Part shown: positions 24,972 to 36,309 of the stretch, piece by piece | How positions within the stretch are numbered: position 1 is the stretch's first letter | How the letters are laid out: the number at the start of each line of letters is the position of its first letter | NCBI GenBank assembly: GCA_035538795.1 | Contig: DATLJS010000029.1 | Span: forward strand, 62,001 to 126,000 | DNA length: 64,000 nucleotides | Reading direction: 5' to 3' | From: JAJZGK01 sp035538795 | GTDB lineage: Bacteria; Pseudomonadota; Alphaproteobacteria; Rhodospirillales; Magnetospirillaceae | Notes under the pieces: generated by a model | Database searches by the model: none | The model's input: the letters and a program-made list of their open reading frames with translations, nothing else | What the model was told of the DNA's origin: nothing | Made by a program: the position numbers and the translations under genes

Positions 24972-25733
24972 TCAGAGACGCCAGCCGGAATGAATGGCGG
25001 CGATGCCGCCGGTCAGGTTGCGGTATTTCACCTGCTCGAAGCCAACGGTGCGCATGCGCTCGGCCAGTTCTTCCTGAGGCGGAAACTTGCGGATGCTTTC
25101 CACCAGATACTGATAGGCCTCGCGGTTGCCGGCCACGAACTGGCCGATCCAGGGCAGCAGCTTGAAGCTGTACTGGTCGTACAAGCGGTCCATGCCGGGC
25201 ACCACCACCTTGCTGAATTCCAGGCACATGAAGCGCCCGCCGGGTTTCAGCACGCGGCGAGCCTCGGCCAGGGCGGCGTCGATATGGGTGACGTTGCGCA
25301 GGCAGAAGGCGATGGTGTAGGCGTCCACCGAGCGATCCGGGAAGGGTAGCTTTTCCGCGTCGCCGCAGACCCAGTCGATGCCGTCCAGGATGTTCTTGTT
25401 CACGGCCCGGTCCCGGCCCACCGACAGCATCTCTTTATTGATGTCGCAGACGGTGACGTGCCCGCCGCCCTTGGAGCGGAAGCGAAAGGCGATATCGCCG
25501 GTGCCGCCGCCGACGTCCAGCAAGGTCATGCTGGGCCGGGGATGCAACCATTCGATCATCGACGCCTTCCACAGGCGATGGATGCCGGCGCTCATCAGAT
25601 CGTTCATCAGGTCGTAGCGGGACGCCACTCCGTCGAACACCTCGCGCACCAGGGAAGCCTTTTCCTCTTCGCGCACGGTGCGGAAGCCGAAATGGGTGGT
25701 GCCGTCAGGCTGGGAATTGTTTTGCTCGCTCAT
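24972..25733 (-). CDS. ubiE: Ubiquinone/menaquinone C-methyltransferase UbiE
   Basis: UbiE adds the ring C-methyl group in ubiquinone (and menaquinone) synthesis using S-adenosylmethionine. The 253-residue product carries VASRYDLMNDLMSAGIHRLWK, the SAM motif LLDVGGGTGDIAFRF, the acidic VCDINKEML, and the UbiE signatures FGFRNV-like FCLRNVTHIDAAL and RRVLKPGGRFMCLEFS. It is divergent from mutM with a 60-bp gap and leads the ubiE-ubiB pair. Confidence 0.95.
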   Translation of the reverse strand: MSEQNNSQPDGTTHFGFRTVREEEKASLVREVFDGVASRYDLMNDLMSAGIHRLWKASMIEWLHPRPSMTLLDVGGGTGDIAFRFRSKGGGHVTVCDINKEMLSVGRDRAVNKNILDGIDWVCGDAEKLPFPDRSVDAYTIAFCLRNVTHIDAALAEARRVLKPGGRFMCLEFSKVVVPGMDRLYDQYSFKLLPWIGQFVAGNREAYQYLVESIRKFPPQEELAERMRTVGFEQVKYRNLTGGIAAIHSGWRL

Positions 25734-25793
25734 GGGGCCGGAGGATAGCCCAAGCCTTGACCACTTACCATAGCTTCCCCCATTCTTTTGCCC

Positions 25794-26624
25794 ATGCCTG
25801 AATTACCCGAAGTCGAAACGGTGTGCCGGGGACTGGCGGTGGCCCTTGAAGGGCGCCGGCTGATTCGCGTCGAGGTGCGCCGACCCAACCTGCGCCTGCC
25901 CTTTCCGCCCGATTTCGCCGAGCGGCTTCGAGGGCGCGTCGTCACCCGCATCTCGCGCCGAGCAAAATACATGTGCTGGCACCTGGACGACGGCTGGGTG
26001 GTCATCTGCCACCTGGGCATGTCGGGACGCATGATCGTCAGCAAGGACGACGGAAGCGCACCGGAAAAGCACGACCATGTGATCTTGGCGACCGACCGCG
26101 GAGACAAAGTATCGTTCAACGACGCCCGGCGCTTCGGCCTGATGGACATGTCCACCGAGGAAGGACTCGCCTCCCACAAGCTGCTGGCCGGCCTGGGGCC
26201 GGAGCCGCTGTCCGACGCCTTCACGCCCAAGATTCTAAAGACCGGACTGGCGGGCCGCTCCAGTCCCATCAAGCCGGTTCTGCTGGACCAGACCCTGGTG
26301 GTCGGCATCGGCAACATCTACGCCAGCGAATCCCTGTTCCGCGCCGGAATCGCTCCGACCCGCCCGGCCGGCAGCCTGACGGCCAAGGAATGCGCGAAGC
26401 TTACCGCCGCCATCAAGGACGTGCTGACCGAGGCCATCGCCGCCGGCGGCTCGTCGCTGAAGGACCACCGCCAACCATCGGGGGAACTAGGCTATTTCCA
26501 GCACGCCTTCGCCGTCTACGACCGCGAGGGCCAGCCCTGCCCCGGCTGCGATTGCGCCCGGGGAATCCGCCGTATCGCCCAGGCTGGACGATCGACATAC
26601 TATTGTGACAAGCGCCAACGATAG
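25794..26624 (+). CDS. mutM: Formamidopyrimidine-DNA glycosylase
   Basis: MutM removes 8-oxoguanine and ring-opened purines. The start at 25794 gives MPELPEVET, with Pro2 the catalytic nucleophile and Glu3 the acid. The H2TH region (LVVGIGNIYASESLFRAGI) is normal. The C-terminal zinc finger is unusual. It reads CPGCDC, 16 residues, then GRSTYYCDKRQR, so the fourth Cys of the usual CxxC pair is Arg, while an extra Cys stands after the first pair. Zinc could be bound through this substitute or weakly. It is divergent from ubiE. Confidence 0.93.
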   Translation: MPELPEVETVCRGLAVALEGRRLIRVEVRRPNLRLPFPPDFAERLRGRVVTRISRRAKYMCWHLDDGWVVICHLGMSGRMIVSKDDGSAPEKHDHVILATDRGDKVSFNDARRFGLMDMSTEEGLASHKLLAGLGPEPLSDAFTPKILKTGLAGRSSPIKPVLLDQTLVVGIGNIYASESLFRAGIAPTRPAGSLTAKECAKLTAAIKDVLTEAIAAGGSSLKDHRQPSGELGYFQHAFAVYDREGQPCPGCDCARGIRRIAQAGRSTYYCDKRQR

Positions 26625-26648
26625 TGGCGCGATCCACTTCAGGGTGAT

Positions 26649-27023
26649 ATGAGAGAGTCCATGTCAATCCAGCGGACCTTCCTTGCCGCCGTGGCGGCCT
26701 CGCTGTTCCTTGTCCTGGGCGCATCCGCCTGGGCCGGGCAATCCTATCTGAGCGAATTCGAAGACCTGCCGCTGCCGCCCGGCCTGACCGAGCAGCCCGG
26801 CGGCATGCTGTTCGAATCCCCCACGGGCCGCATCGTCGAGGCCACCGCCACCGGCGACGCCACCGCCGCCCAGATACAGTCCTTCTATCAGCAGGCGCTG
26901 CCGCAATTGGGCTGGGAGGCGCAGTCCGACGGCAGCTTCCGCCGCGACAACGAACTTCTGCGCATCGACATCGACGGCGGCCGCCGTCCTGTTCTGGTGC
27001 GCTTCTCGGTGGTGCCGCAGTAA
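26649..27023 (+). CDS. Small exported protein of unknown function downstream of mutM
   Basis: The 124-residue product has a Sec signal peptide (hydrophobic core LAAVAASLFLVLGASAWA). The mature domain is small: YLSEFEDLPLPPGLTE, then SPTGRIVEATATGDATAAQIQSFY and QLGWEAQSDGSFRRDNELL. The pattern of a helix plus strands resembles small periplasmic or lipid-facing proteins, but I name no family. An in-frame ATG at 26661 is an alternative start with a similar ribosome site. It follows mutM by 24 bases on the same strand. Confidence 0.7.
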   Translation: MRESMSIQRTFLAAVAASLFLVLGASAWAGQSYLSEFEDLPLPPGLTEQPGGMLFESPTGRIVEATATGDATAAQIQSFYQQALPQLGWEAQSDGSFRRDNELLRIDIDGGRRPVLVRFSVVPQ

Positions 27024-27060
27024 AGACGGCCCGCCCCACTCGCCAACAGGGGAGAATTTC

Positions 27061-27837
27061 ATGGCGTACGAGAACATCATCGTCGAGACCAAGGGCCATG
27101 TCGGCCTGATCACCTTGAACCGTCCCAAGGCTCTGAACGCCCTGTCGAACGCCCTGGTGTCGGAATTGGCCCTGGCTCTGGACGCCTTCGAGGCCGACGA
27201 CGAGATCGGCGCCATCGTCCTGACCGGCTCGGAAAAGGCTTTCGCCGCCGGTGCCGACATCAAGGAAATGGCCTCCAAGTCCTTCACCGACTGCTATCTG
27301 CAGGACTTCATCACCAAGGGCTGGGAAGCCGTGACCAAGGTCCGCAAGCCGGTGATCGCCGCCGTGGCCGGATTCGCCCTGGGCGGCGGCTGCGAAGTCG
27401 CCATGATGTGCGACTTCATCCTGGCCGGCGACAATGCCAAGTTCGGCCAGCCGGAAATCACCCTGGGCATCATTCCGGGCGCCGGCGGCACCCAGCGTCT
27501 GACCCGCTTCGTCGGCAAGTCCAAGGCCATGGAAATGGTTCTGACCGGCCGCCTGATCGACGCCGCCGAGGCCGAACGCTGCGGTCTGGTCAGCCGGATC
27601 GTGCCCGCCGCCGAACTGCTCGAGGAAGCCCTGAAGGTGGCCGAGCGCATCGCCTCCATGGGCCGCGCCGCCGTGCTGGCTGGCAAGGAAGCCGTCAACC
27701 GCGCTTACGAAACCACCCTGGCCGAAGGCGTGCATTTCGAACGCCGCCTGTTCCACGCCCTGTTCGCCACCGAAGACCAAAAGGAAGGCATGGCCGCTTT
27801 CGCCGAAAAGCGTCAGCCCAACTTTAAAAACAAGTAA
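27061..27837 (+). CDS. Enoyl-CoA hydratase
   Basis: A crotonase-fold protein of 258 residues, typical for short-chain enoyl-CoA hydratase (beta-oxidation or branched-chain amino acid degradation). The oxyanion-hole segments GSEKAFAAGADIKEM and AGFALGGGCEVAMMCDFI are present. Both catalytic Glu are visible, one in GGGCEVAMM and one in GQPEITLGIIPGAGGTQRL. A strong AGGGGAGAATTTC site precedes the ATG. Substrate cannot be fixed from sequence; the best fit is a general short-chain hydratase. Confidence 0.9.
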   Translation: MAYENIIVETKGHVGLITLNRPKALNALSNALVSELALALDAFEADDEIGAIVLTGSEKAFAAGADIKEMASKSFTDCYLQDFITKGWEAVTKVRKPVIAAVAGFALGGGCEVAMMCDFILAGDNAKFGQPEITLGIIPGAGGTQRLTRFVGKSKAMEMVLTGRLIDAAEAERCGLVSRIVPAAELLEEALKVAERIASMGRAAVLAGKEAVNRAYETTLAEGVHFERRLFHALFATEDQKEGMAAFAEKRQPNFKNK

Positions 27838-27851
27838 GCCCTTGGGTTTGC

Positions 27852-27890
27852 TCTCCCATTCGCCCCCAGATGTTGGGGGCGAATGGGAGA
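27852..27890 (+). terminator. Terminator hairpin after enoyl-CoA hydratase gene
   Basis: A perfect 16-bp stem (TCTCCCATTCGCCCCC and complement) closes on a seven-base loop, 14 bases after the stop codon. A short CTTATCC-N5-GGATAAG dyad follows at 27895-27913. Confidence 0.75.
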
Positions 27891-27949
27891 TTCGCTTATC
27901 CCATGAGGATAAGTGCGCAAGAGTCTGTGGCGACTCACGATTCTGCCCC

Positions 27950-27978
27950 TTGACGCAGGCGCCAAAGCAGTCTTATAA
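27950..27978 (+). promoter_or_regulatory. Sigma-70 promoter of rpsT
   Basis: TTGACG, 17 bases, TTATAA lies 46 bases before the rpsT start. Both boxes are close to consensus with ideal spacing. Confidence 0.7.
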
Positions 27979-28024
27979 ACGCGCCTTCCGATTTCGTCCT
28001 TTAGACATCAAGTAGGTTCAACTC

Positions 28025-28285
28025 ATGGCTCATCATAAGTCGGCTAAGAAGCGCATCCGCCAGACCGAGCGTCGCACCGATGTCAACCGCGCCCGCGTCA
28101 GCCGGATCCGCACCTTCGTCAAGAAGGTGGAGCTGCTGATCGCCAGCGGTGACAAGTCCCAGGCCGCCGAGGCGCTGCGCGCCGCCGAGCCGGAACTGAT
28201 GAGCGGCGCCCAGAACGGCGTGCTGCACAAGAACACCGCCTCGCGCAAGGTTTCGCGCCTGGCTGCCCGCATCAAGGCCCTGTAA
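28025..28285 (+). CDS. rpsT: 30S ribosomal protein S20
   Basis: This small basic protein of 86 residues begins MAHHKSAKKRIRQTERR and ends SRKVSRLAARIKAL, the standard S20 pattern of an Arg/Lys-rich helical bundle that binds 16S rRNA. It stands alone between its own promoter and terminator. rpsT directly upstream of dnaA is a common alphaproteobacterial arrangement. Confidence 0.96.
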   Translation: MAHHKSAKKRIRQTERRTDVNRARVSRIRTFVKKVELLIASGDKSQAAEALRAAEPELMSGAQNGVLHKNTASRKVSRLAARIKAL

Positions 28286-28325
28286 GCCGCTTCCTGCGGC
28301 TTTCGACAAGGGTCGAAGAATCGGA

Positions 28326-28365
28326 AAAACGGCCGCGCCCGCGGTAATGTGGGCGTGGCCGTTTT
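28326..28365 (+). terminator. Rho-independent terminator of rpsT
   Basis: AAAACGGCCGCGCCC and GGGCGTGGCCGTTTT pair around a ten-base loop, with the T-run built into the 3' arm. It lies 40 bases after the stop. Confidence 0.85.
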
Positions 28366-28797
28366 GCATCTGACAAGCAAAAAATCGAGACTCGAAAAAA
28401 ATTCTGCGTTCGCTTTTCGTCCGCTTGCCCTGTGGAAAAAGCATCGCTAGAGTCATTTCTCACACCGCCCTGGGCGGCGTCTCTCCGCAGTTTATTAATA
28501 ACTGCCCAAGGTCTTTTAGATCTTGGCACGGGTGGAGTTGTCCACAGGTGTTACTATAATAGTTATATAATTTAACATGTAACGAATCGGGCCAGACTCA
28601 GAAGCAAGGCGTTCAACGCCCAAGCAACAGGCCCGCAAGCTCTTGATGGGATCGAACGAAGCTCTTGCGGCGAGGCAGGCGTCGCACGGGTATACGCCAG
28701 CGATTGGGCAGGACCCTTCAACGGGTTCTCTCGCCGCGTGATCGATGTCCTGACAAGGGCGACATGACTTAGGGGGGCGCCGCACAAGGCGCATTGG
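28366..28797. other. Candidate origin / dnaA control region
   Basis: No gene is evident in this gap. It contains two DnaA-box-like 9-mers: TTTTCCACA on the minus strand at 28431-28439 and TTGTCCACA on the plus strand at 28538-28546. An AT-rich stretch (28551-28583, including TATAAT and TTATATAATTTAA) follows the second one. A dyad CCAAGGTC/GATCTTGG spans 28506-28526. This is compatible with oriC or with an autoregulated dnaA promoter. Two boxes are few for a full origin, so the call is tentative. Confidence 0.4.
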
Positions 28798-30222
28798 GTG
28801 GACCAGGTGAGCAAAGAGATTTCCAGCGCATCCTTGAATGACGGCCCGATGTCCCAGTCCCAGTGGACACGGATCAAGACCCGCCTGCGCGACGAGTTCG
28901 GAGAAGCCGCCTTTAAAAGCTGGCTGAACCCCCTGGCCTTGTCGGAAGTTCGCGACGGCCAAGCCCGCATTGCCGTGCCGACCCGCTTCCTGCGCGATTG
29001 GGTGATCACCCATTACGGCGACCGTATCCGCGCCCTTTGGGCCAAGGAAGACGCCGCCATCACCGACATCGACATCATCGTCCAGCCCAGCGCCGCCAAA
29101 GCCGCCCGGCCGGCCGCCGGCTTGAGCGCCCCCGCCGCGGCCACCGTCCCCGCCCAGGCCGCCGCCGCTCCCTGCGAACCGGCCAACGTCAACGACGAGA
29201 TCGGCGCGCCTCTGGACCCGCGCTACACGTTCGACAACTTCGTCGTCGGCAAGCCCAACGAATTCGCTTATGCCGCCGCCCGGCGCGTCGCCGAATCCGA
29301 TACCGTGTCGTTCAACCCATTGTTCCTATACGGCGGCGTCGGCCTGGGCAAAACCCATCTGATGCATGCCGTCGCCTGGCATATCCGCGAACGCAATCCG
29401 AAACGCTCGGTCATCTATCTGTCGGCGGAAAAGTTCATGTACCGCTTCGTCCGGGCTCTGCGCTTCCAAGACACCATGGCCTTCAAGGAGCAGTTCCGCT
29501 CGGTGGATGTGCTGATGATCGACGACGTCCAGTTCATCGGCGGCAAAGATTCCACACAGGAAGAGTTCTTCCACACCTTCAACTCCCTGGTCGACCAGGG
29601 TCGCCAGATCATCATCTCGGCCGACAAATCCCCCTCCGACCTCCAAGGCATGGAAGAGCGCCTGCGTTCCCGTCTGGGCTGCGGACTGGTGGCCGACATC
29701 CACGCCACCTCGTACGAGCTGCGCCTGGGCATCATCGCCTCGAAGGCCGAACAGATGAACGTCGACGTGCCGGTGAAGGTGGCCGAGTTTCTCGCCCACA
29801 AGATCACCAGCAATGTCCGCGAACTGGAAGGCGCCCTGAACCGCGTCGTCGCCCACGCCCAGCTGGTGGGCCGCGACATCACCCTGGAAAGCACCCAGGA
29901 CGTTCTGCACGACCTGCTGCGCGCCAACGACCGCCGGATCACCATCGAGGAGATTCAGAAAAAGGTGGCCGAGCATTTCAACATCCGCGTCGCCGACATG
30001 CATTCGGCCCGCCGCGCCCGCCAGGTGGCGCGTCCCCGTCAGGTGGCCATGTATCTGGCCAAGCAATTGACCAGCCGTTCGCTGCCCGAAATCGGCCGCA
30101 AGTTCGGCGGCCGCGACCATACCACCGTCATGCACGCGGTGAAGAAGATCGAGGAATTGCGGGCAGGCGATGTTTCTTTCGCCGAAGACATCGAGCTGCT
30201 GCGGCGGATGCTGGAAACCTAG
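28798..30222 (+). CDS. dnaA: Chromosomal replication initiator protein DnaA
   Basis: DnaA binds DnaA boxes and opens the origin. The 474-residue product has domain I (WTRIKTRLRDEFGEAAFKSWL), an Ala/Pro linker (about residues 95-135), the AAA+ domain with Walker A LYGGVGLGKTHLMHA and Walker B VDVLMIDDVQFI, and the C-terminal DNA-binding domain with GRKFGGRDHTTVMHAVKKIE. The start taken is GTG 28798; GTG 28807 or ATG 28849 are in-frame alternatives, so the exact N-terminus is open. Confidence 0.96.
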   Translation: MDQVSKEISSASLNDGPMSQSQWTRIKTRLRDEFGEAAFKSWLNPLALSEVRDGQARIAVPTRFLRDWVITHYGDRIRALWAKEDAAITDIDIIVQPSAAKAARPAAGLSAPAAATVPAQAAAAPCEPANVNDEIGAPLDPRYTFDNFVVGKPNEFAYAAARRVAESDTVSFNPLFLYGGVGLGKTHLMHAVAWHIRERNPKRSVIYLSAEKFMYRFVRALRFQDTMAFKEQFRSVDVLMIDDVQFIGGKDSTQEEFFHTFNSLVDQGRQIIISADKSPSDLQGMEERLRSRLGCGLVADIHATSYELRLGIIASKAEQMNVDVPVKVAEFLAHKITSNVRELEGALNRVVAHAQLVGRDITLESTQDVLHDLLRANDRRITIEEIQKKVAEHFNIRVADMHSARRARQVARPRQVAMYLAKQLTSRSLPEIGRKFGGRDHTTVMHAVKKIEELRAGDVSFAEDIELLRRMLET

Positions 30223-30379
30223 CTTTTCCGCCACCTCGCAGATGCGTGAAAACGCTTTTGATAGCAATGGCCTGTGTTATACTGTCGCCCCTTGAGGAAG
30301 GGGGTGCGGCGACGCGCCTGAACCACACGCGGATAGCCAAACCCAACGCGGATAGCCGCCGAGACAGCAACGGACCGCC

Positions 30380-31498
30380 ATGAAACTGACCATCGAACGC
30401 GCTGCCCTGCTGAAGTCCCTGAGCCATGTGCAAAGTGTTGTCGAGCGACGGAACACCATTCCGATTCTCTCCAACGTCAAGATCGAAGGCCGCGACGGAC
30501 GCGTCAGTCTGAACGCCACCGACATGGATCTGGATATCGTCGAGGCCGTGACCGCCGACGTGGTCCGCCCCGGTTCCACCACTGCTCCCGCCCATACGCT
30601 CTACGAGATCGTGCGCAAGCTGCCCGAGGGCTCGCAGGTGGAAATCGAGCATACCGGCGACGACAGCCTGCTGGCCCTGCGCTCCGGCCGGTCCAAGTTC
30701 ACCTTGCAAGCTTTGCCCGTCGATGATTATCCGGTGATGTCCGGCGGTGAACTGCCCTACAGCTTCAGCCTGTCGGCCGATGACCTGAAGGGGCTGATCG
30801 ACCGGACCCGCTTCGCCATCTCCAGCGAAGAAACCCGCTATTACCTGAACGGCATCTATCTTCATGCCGCCACCTCCGGCGGCGTGCCGGTGCTGCGCGC
30901 CGTCGCCACCGACGGCCACCGTCTGGCCCGCGTCGAGGTGCCGCTGCCCGAAGGCGCCGTGGGCATGACCGGCGTGATCGTGCCCCGCAAGACCGTCGCC
31001 GAACTGCGCAAGCTGATCGAGGAAGCCAGCCAGGACGTCACCGTCTCGCTGTCGGAAACCAAGATCCGCTTCGCCTTCGACAACGCCGTGCTGACGTCGA
31101 AGCTGATCGACGGCACCTTCCCCGATTACGAGCGGGTAATCCCCGAAGGTAACGACAAGGTTCTGGAAGTGGACTGCAAGTCCCTCAGCCAGGCCGTCGA
31201 CCGCGTTTCCGCCATCTCCACCGAAAAGTCCCGCGCCATCAAGCTGGCGGTGGACAAGGGTGGCCTGACCCTGTCGGCCTCCAGCCCCGAAAACGGCAGC
31301 GCCGTCGAGGAACTGGAAGCCTCCTACGACGCCTCTCCCATGGAGATCGGCTTCAACTCCCGCTATCTGATGGACATTCTGGCCCAGATCGAAGGCGATG
31401 CCGCCCGCTTCGCCATGGCCGACGCCGCCAGCCCCACGGTGGTGCGCGAGGTCGCCGATTCCAGCGCCGTTTATGTTCTGATGCCGATGCGGGTTTGA
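30380..31498 (+). CDS. dnaN: DNA polymerase III subunit beta (sliding clamp)
   Basis: The beta clamp holds polymerase III on DNA. The 372-residue length and three clamp-fold repeats are normal. It starts MKLTIERAALLKSL and ends VREVADSSAVYVLMPMRV, the canonical clamp terminus next to the protein-binding pocket. The 157-bp gap after dnaA probably has its own promoter, although a TATACT element there lacks a well-spaced -35 box. recF follows after 14 bases. Confidence 0.96.
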   Translation: MKLTIERAALLKSLSHVQSVVERRNTIPILSNVKIEGRDGRVSLNATDMDLDIVEAVTADVVRPGSTTAPAHTLYEIVRKLPEGSQVEIEHTGDDSLLALRSGRSKFTLQALPVDDYPVMSGGELPYSFSLSADDLKGLIDRTRFAISSEETRYYLNGIYLHAATSGGVPVLRAVATDGHRLARVEVPLPEGAVGMTGVIVPRKTVAELRKLIEEASQDVTVSLSETKIRFAFDNAVLTSKLIDGTFPDYERVIPEGNDKVLEVDCKSLSQAVDRVSAISTEKSRAIKLAVDKGGLTLSASSPENGSAVEELEASYDASPMEIGFNSRYLMDILAQIEGDAARFAMADAASPTVVREVADSSAVYVLMPMRV

Positions 31499-31512
31499 CC
31501 GGAGACTGATCC

Positions 31513-32646
31513 TTGCGCCTGGCGGTTTCCCGCCTGACTTTAAGCGATTTCCGCTGCTATTCCTTTCTCAGGCTTGAGACGGAAGGCCGTCCGGTGGTCC
31601 TGACCGGTGCTAACGGCGCCGGCAAGACCAACATTCTGGAAGCCTTGTCCTTTCTGGCTCCGGGCCGGGGTCTGCGGCGGGCCAAGCTGTCCGACATCGC
31701 CCGGTACAGCGCCGGCAGCGAACCGGGAACCGCTCCCTGGGCTGTCGCAGCTCAGCTGGACCGAGACGACGAAGGGGCAAGGGACTTGGGCACGGGCCGC
31801 GACGCCGGATCTGAACGCCGTTTGGTACGGATCGACGGCCATCCGGCCCGGTCGCAGTCGAAGTTGTCGGATGTCTTGAGTGTACTGTGGCTGACCCCCG
31901 CCATGGACCGCCTGTTTCTTGAAGGGGCCACCGGCCGCAGACGCTTTCTCGACCGGCTGGTTCTGGGGTTCGATTCTGCCCACGCAGGCCGTGCCACCGC
32001 TTACGAGCACGCCATGCGCGAACGCACCCGGCTGCTGCGCGAAGGCCGCTTCGACCCGTCGTGGCTTGCATTGCTGGAACAGGATATGGCCCGCCTCGGC
32101 GCCGCCATCGCCGAAGCCCGGCGCAGCACCGCCGCCCGCCTGAACGCCGCCTGCCGTCAAGGTATCGGTCCCTTCCCGGCGGCGATTCTGGCGGTATCGG
32201 GAAACGTCGACGCCGCCCTGGCCGAAGCCGGTTCCCAGGAGAGGCTGGAAGAGTGGCTGAAAGGCCAGCTGGCCGCTTGCCGGCGGCGCGACGCCGAGGC
32301 TGGCGGCGCCACCATCGGCCCGCACCGCAGCGATCTGCTGGTGCGCCATGGAACGAAGAATTTGCCGGCTGAACAATGTTCAACCGGAGAACAGAAGGCA
32401 GTACTGGTGGCCATCGTCCTGGGACAGGCCCGGGTTCAGACCGCCGAACGGGGCCAAGCCCCGATTCTGCTGCTGGACGAGATCGCGGCGCATCTCGACC
32501 AGACCCGCCGCGCCGCCCTGTTCGACGAGTTGTGCGCACTGTCGGCGCAAAGCTGGATGACGGGAACCGAGAAAACCCTGTTCGCCGATTTAGGGACCAG
32601 GGGACAGTTTTTCCGGGTGGACGACGCCGTCGTCTCTCCGGCCTGA
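31513..32646 (+). CDS. recF: DNA replication and repair protein RecF
   Basis: RecF loads RecA at gapped DNA with RecO and RecR. The 377-residue product is an SMC-like ATPase. It has Walker A LTGANGAGKTNILEAL, the family segment RRFLDRLVLGFD, the ABC signature region CSTGEQKAVLVAIVL and Walker B ILLLDEIAAHLD. A TTG at 31513 is taken as start, just behind GGAGACTGATCC. It lies between dnaN and gyrB in the classical order. Confidence 0.94.
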   Translation: MRLAVSRLTLSDFRCYSFLRLETEGRPVVLTGANGAGKTNILEALSFLAPGRGLRRAKLSDIARYSAGSEPGTAPWAVAAQLDRDDEGARDLGTGRDAGSERRLVRIDGHPARSQSKLSDVLSVLWLTPAMDRLFLEGATGRRRFLDRLVLGFDSAHAGRATAYEHAMRERTRLLREGRFDPSWLALLEQDMARLGAAIAEARRSTAARLNAACRQGIGPFPAAILAVSGNVDAALAEAGSQERLEEWLKGQLAACRRRDAEAGGATIGPHRSDLLVRHGTKNLPAEQCSTGEQKAVLVAIVLGQARVQTAERGQAPILLLDEIAAHLDQTRRAALFDELCALSAQSWMTGTEKTLFADLGTRGQFFRVDDAVVSPA

Positions 32647-32757
32647 CGAGAACGCAGGCAACGCGTTTATGTGCAAGGGCCAGGCAGACTGATTCCTGCA
32701 CCCGGCAAGGGACAATGAGGAAGGTCAACGCATTGACCGACCGATATTAGAGGGTAG

Positions 32758-35244
<2,487 letters not shown>

Positions 35245-35289
35245 TGTGAAATTATCGGTTTCCGCATAAACCGAGATTTTTGCACATAA

Positions 35290-35319
35290 AACGAGGCGGG
35301 TAGCGATACCCGCCTCGTT
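35290..35319 (+). terminator. Terminator after gyrB
   Basis: AACGAGGCGGGTA, GCGA loop and TACCCGCCTCGTT form a perfect 13-bp stem, flanked by A-rich and TTCTTC sequence, so it may act in both directions. The following accessory gene begins 114 bases later. Confidence 0.85.
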
Positions 35320-35433
35320 CTTCATCCTCTGGTAGGCGTCCTGGCGCTGCTCGATGAAAATGCAGGTGCGGGTGACAACGTGCCATTTCTCTCCTTTTAG
35401 GCTATGAATGTTGGCAACTGGGTGGGAGGGGTC

Positions 35434-36306
35434 ATGCCGACAACGATTGATGCTGCATTCAACCAATTCCTATCCACGCTATCGACCCAGCGAGGAGAGA
35501 CGGTAGCCGCTGCGAATCACCGCGCATCGGTGCAGCAGTGTCTCCATGCGAACTACGGAATTATTGGCTTCTTCCTGTCCGGCTCGTTCGGACACGGCAC
35601 GAACGTCACGGGATACAGTGACGCAGACCGCTTCGCCATTTTTCCGGCCAACCGACTCTACCAAGACTCGGCGCAGAGCTTGGGCGAGATTGCACAGGTA
35701 CTCCGCCAGCGCTTCCCAACCACGGGCGTTCGCGTCGATGCACCCGGCATTCGTTTGCCTTTTGGCTATGACGGCGCGGAACTCAATGAGGTCATCCCTG
35801 TGCATCAGCTTTCTGGTGACGTCCGGGGGTATCGGATTTTCGGGATGCCAGATGGTGGCGGCGGATGGATAAGGGCCATCCCCGAGGCTCACAATGCCTT
35901 CGTTGATCATCATCATCAGCGGCTCAGCAACAAGCTCAAGCCCCTGATCCGCTTCCTGAAGGCTTGGAAATACGCTCGCGGCGTGCCGGTAAAATCGTTT
36001 TATCTGGAGATGCGCGCTGCGGCGTTCGCAGCCAAGGAGCAGGCCATCATCTACGGCATGGACCTTCGCTCATTGTTTATGGCGATGGCCATGGATGGCC
36101 TTGCTGATGTGCCAGACCCGTTTGCCGTGGTTAATCCGGTGACTGCCTGCAACACGGCAAACCAGTACCTACAAGTTCAGGCCGCTGCGCGCTCGGCTAC
36201 TGATATCGCCCAAGATGCCCTTTGGGCCGAGCAGAACGGGCGCACAGTCGAAGCCTTTCATCACTGGAACAACCTGTTCAACGGCATCTTTCCAGCATAC
36301 GGGTGA
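35434..36306 (+). CDS. CD-NTase-like nucleotidyltransferase (SMODS-type second-messenger synthase)
   Basis: The product (290 residues from ATG 35434, directly behind a strong GGAGGGGTC site) has the polymerase-beta nucleotidyltransferase core. Gly50-Ser51 in SGSFGHGT is followed by Asp63 and Asp65 in SDADRFAIF. A third acidic residue, Glu119, stands in LNEVIPV, the position of the catalytic Asp in other members. A helical C-terminal half follows. The gene next to it encodes a two-helix SLATT protein. Together they look like a CBASS-type pair in which this enzyme makes a cyclic or linear nucleotide signal. The nucleotide made is unknown. Confidence 0.78.
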   Translation: MPTTIDAAFNQFLSTLSTQRGETVAAANHRASVQQCLHANYGIIGFFLSGSFGHGTNVTGYSDADRFAIFPANRLYQDSAQSLGEIAQVLRQRFPTTGVRVDAPGIRLPFGYDGAELNEVIPVHQLSGDVRGYRIFGMPDGGGGWIRAIPEAHNAFVDHHHQRLSNKLKPLIRFLKAWKYARGVPVKSFYLEMRAAAFAAKEQAIIYGMDLRSLFMAMAMDGLADVPDPFAVVNPVTACNTANQYLQVQAAARSATDIAQDALWAEQNGRTVEAFHHWNNLFNGIFPAYG

Positions 36307-36309
36307 ACA

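Noticed and set aside
22811..25165. Plus-strand frame of 784 codons across leuA end, pseudogenes and ubiB
   Set aside because: It covers ubiB in antisense and has Gln/Gly/His-rich shadow composition.
27895..27913. CTTATCC-N5-GGATAAG as DnaA boxes
   Set aside because: The 9-mers differ from TTATNCACA at the conserved CACA end. The dyad is more likely part of a promoter or terminator region.
28516..29013. Minus-strand frames upstream of dnaA
   Set aside because: They overlap the dnaA start and the AT-rich candidate origin, lack any family pattern, and have poor starts.
30223..30379. TTGATA...TATACT as dnaN promoter
   Set aside because: Spacing between the boxes is only 14 bases. A promoter is likely in the gap but its position is not supported.
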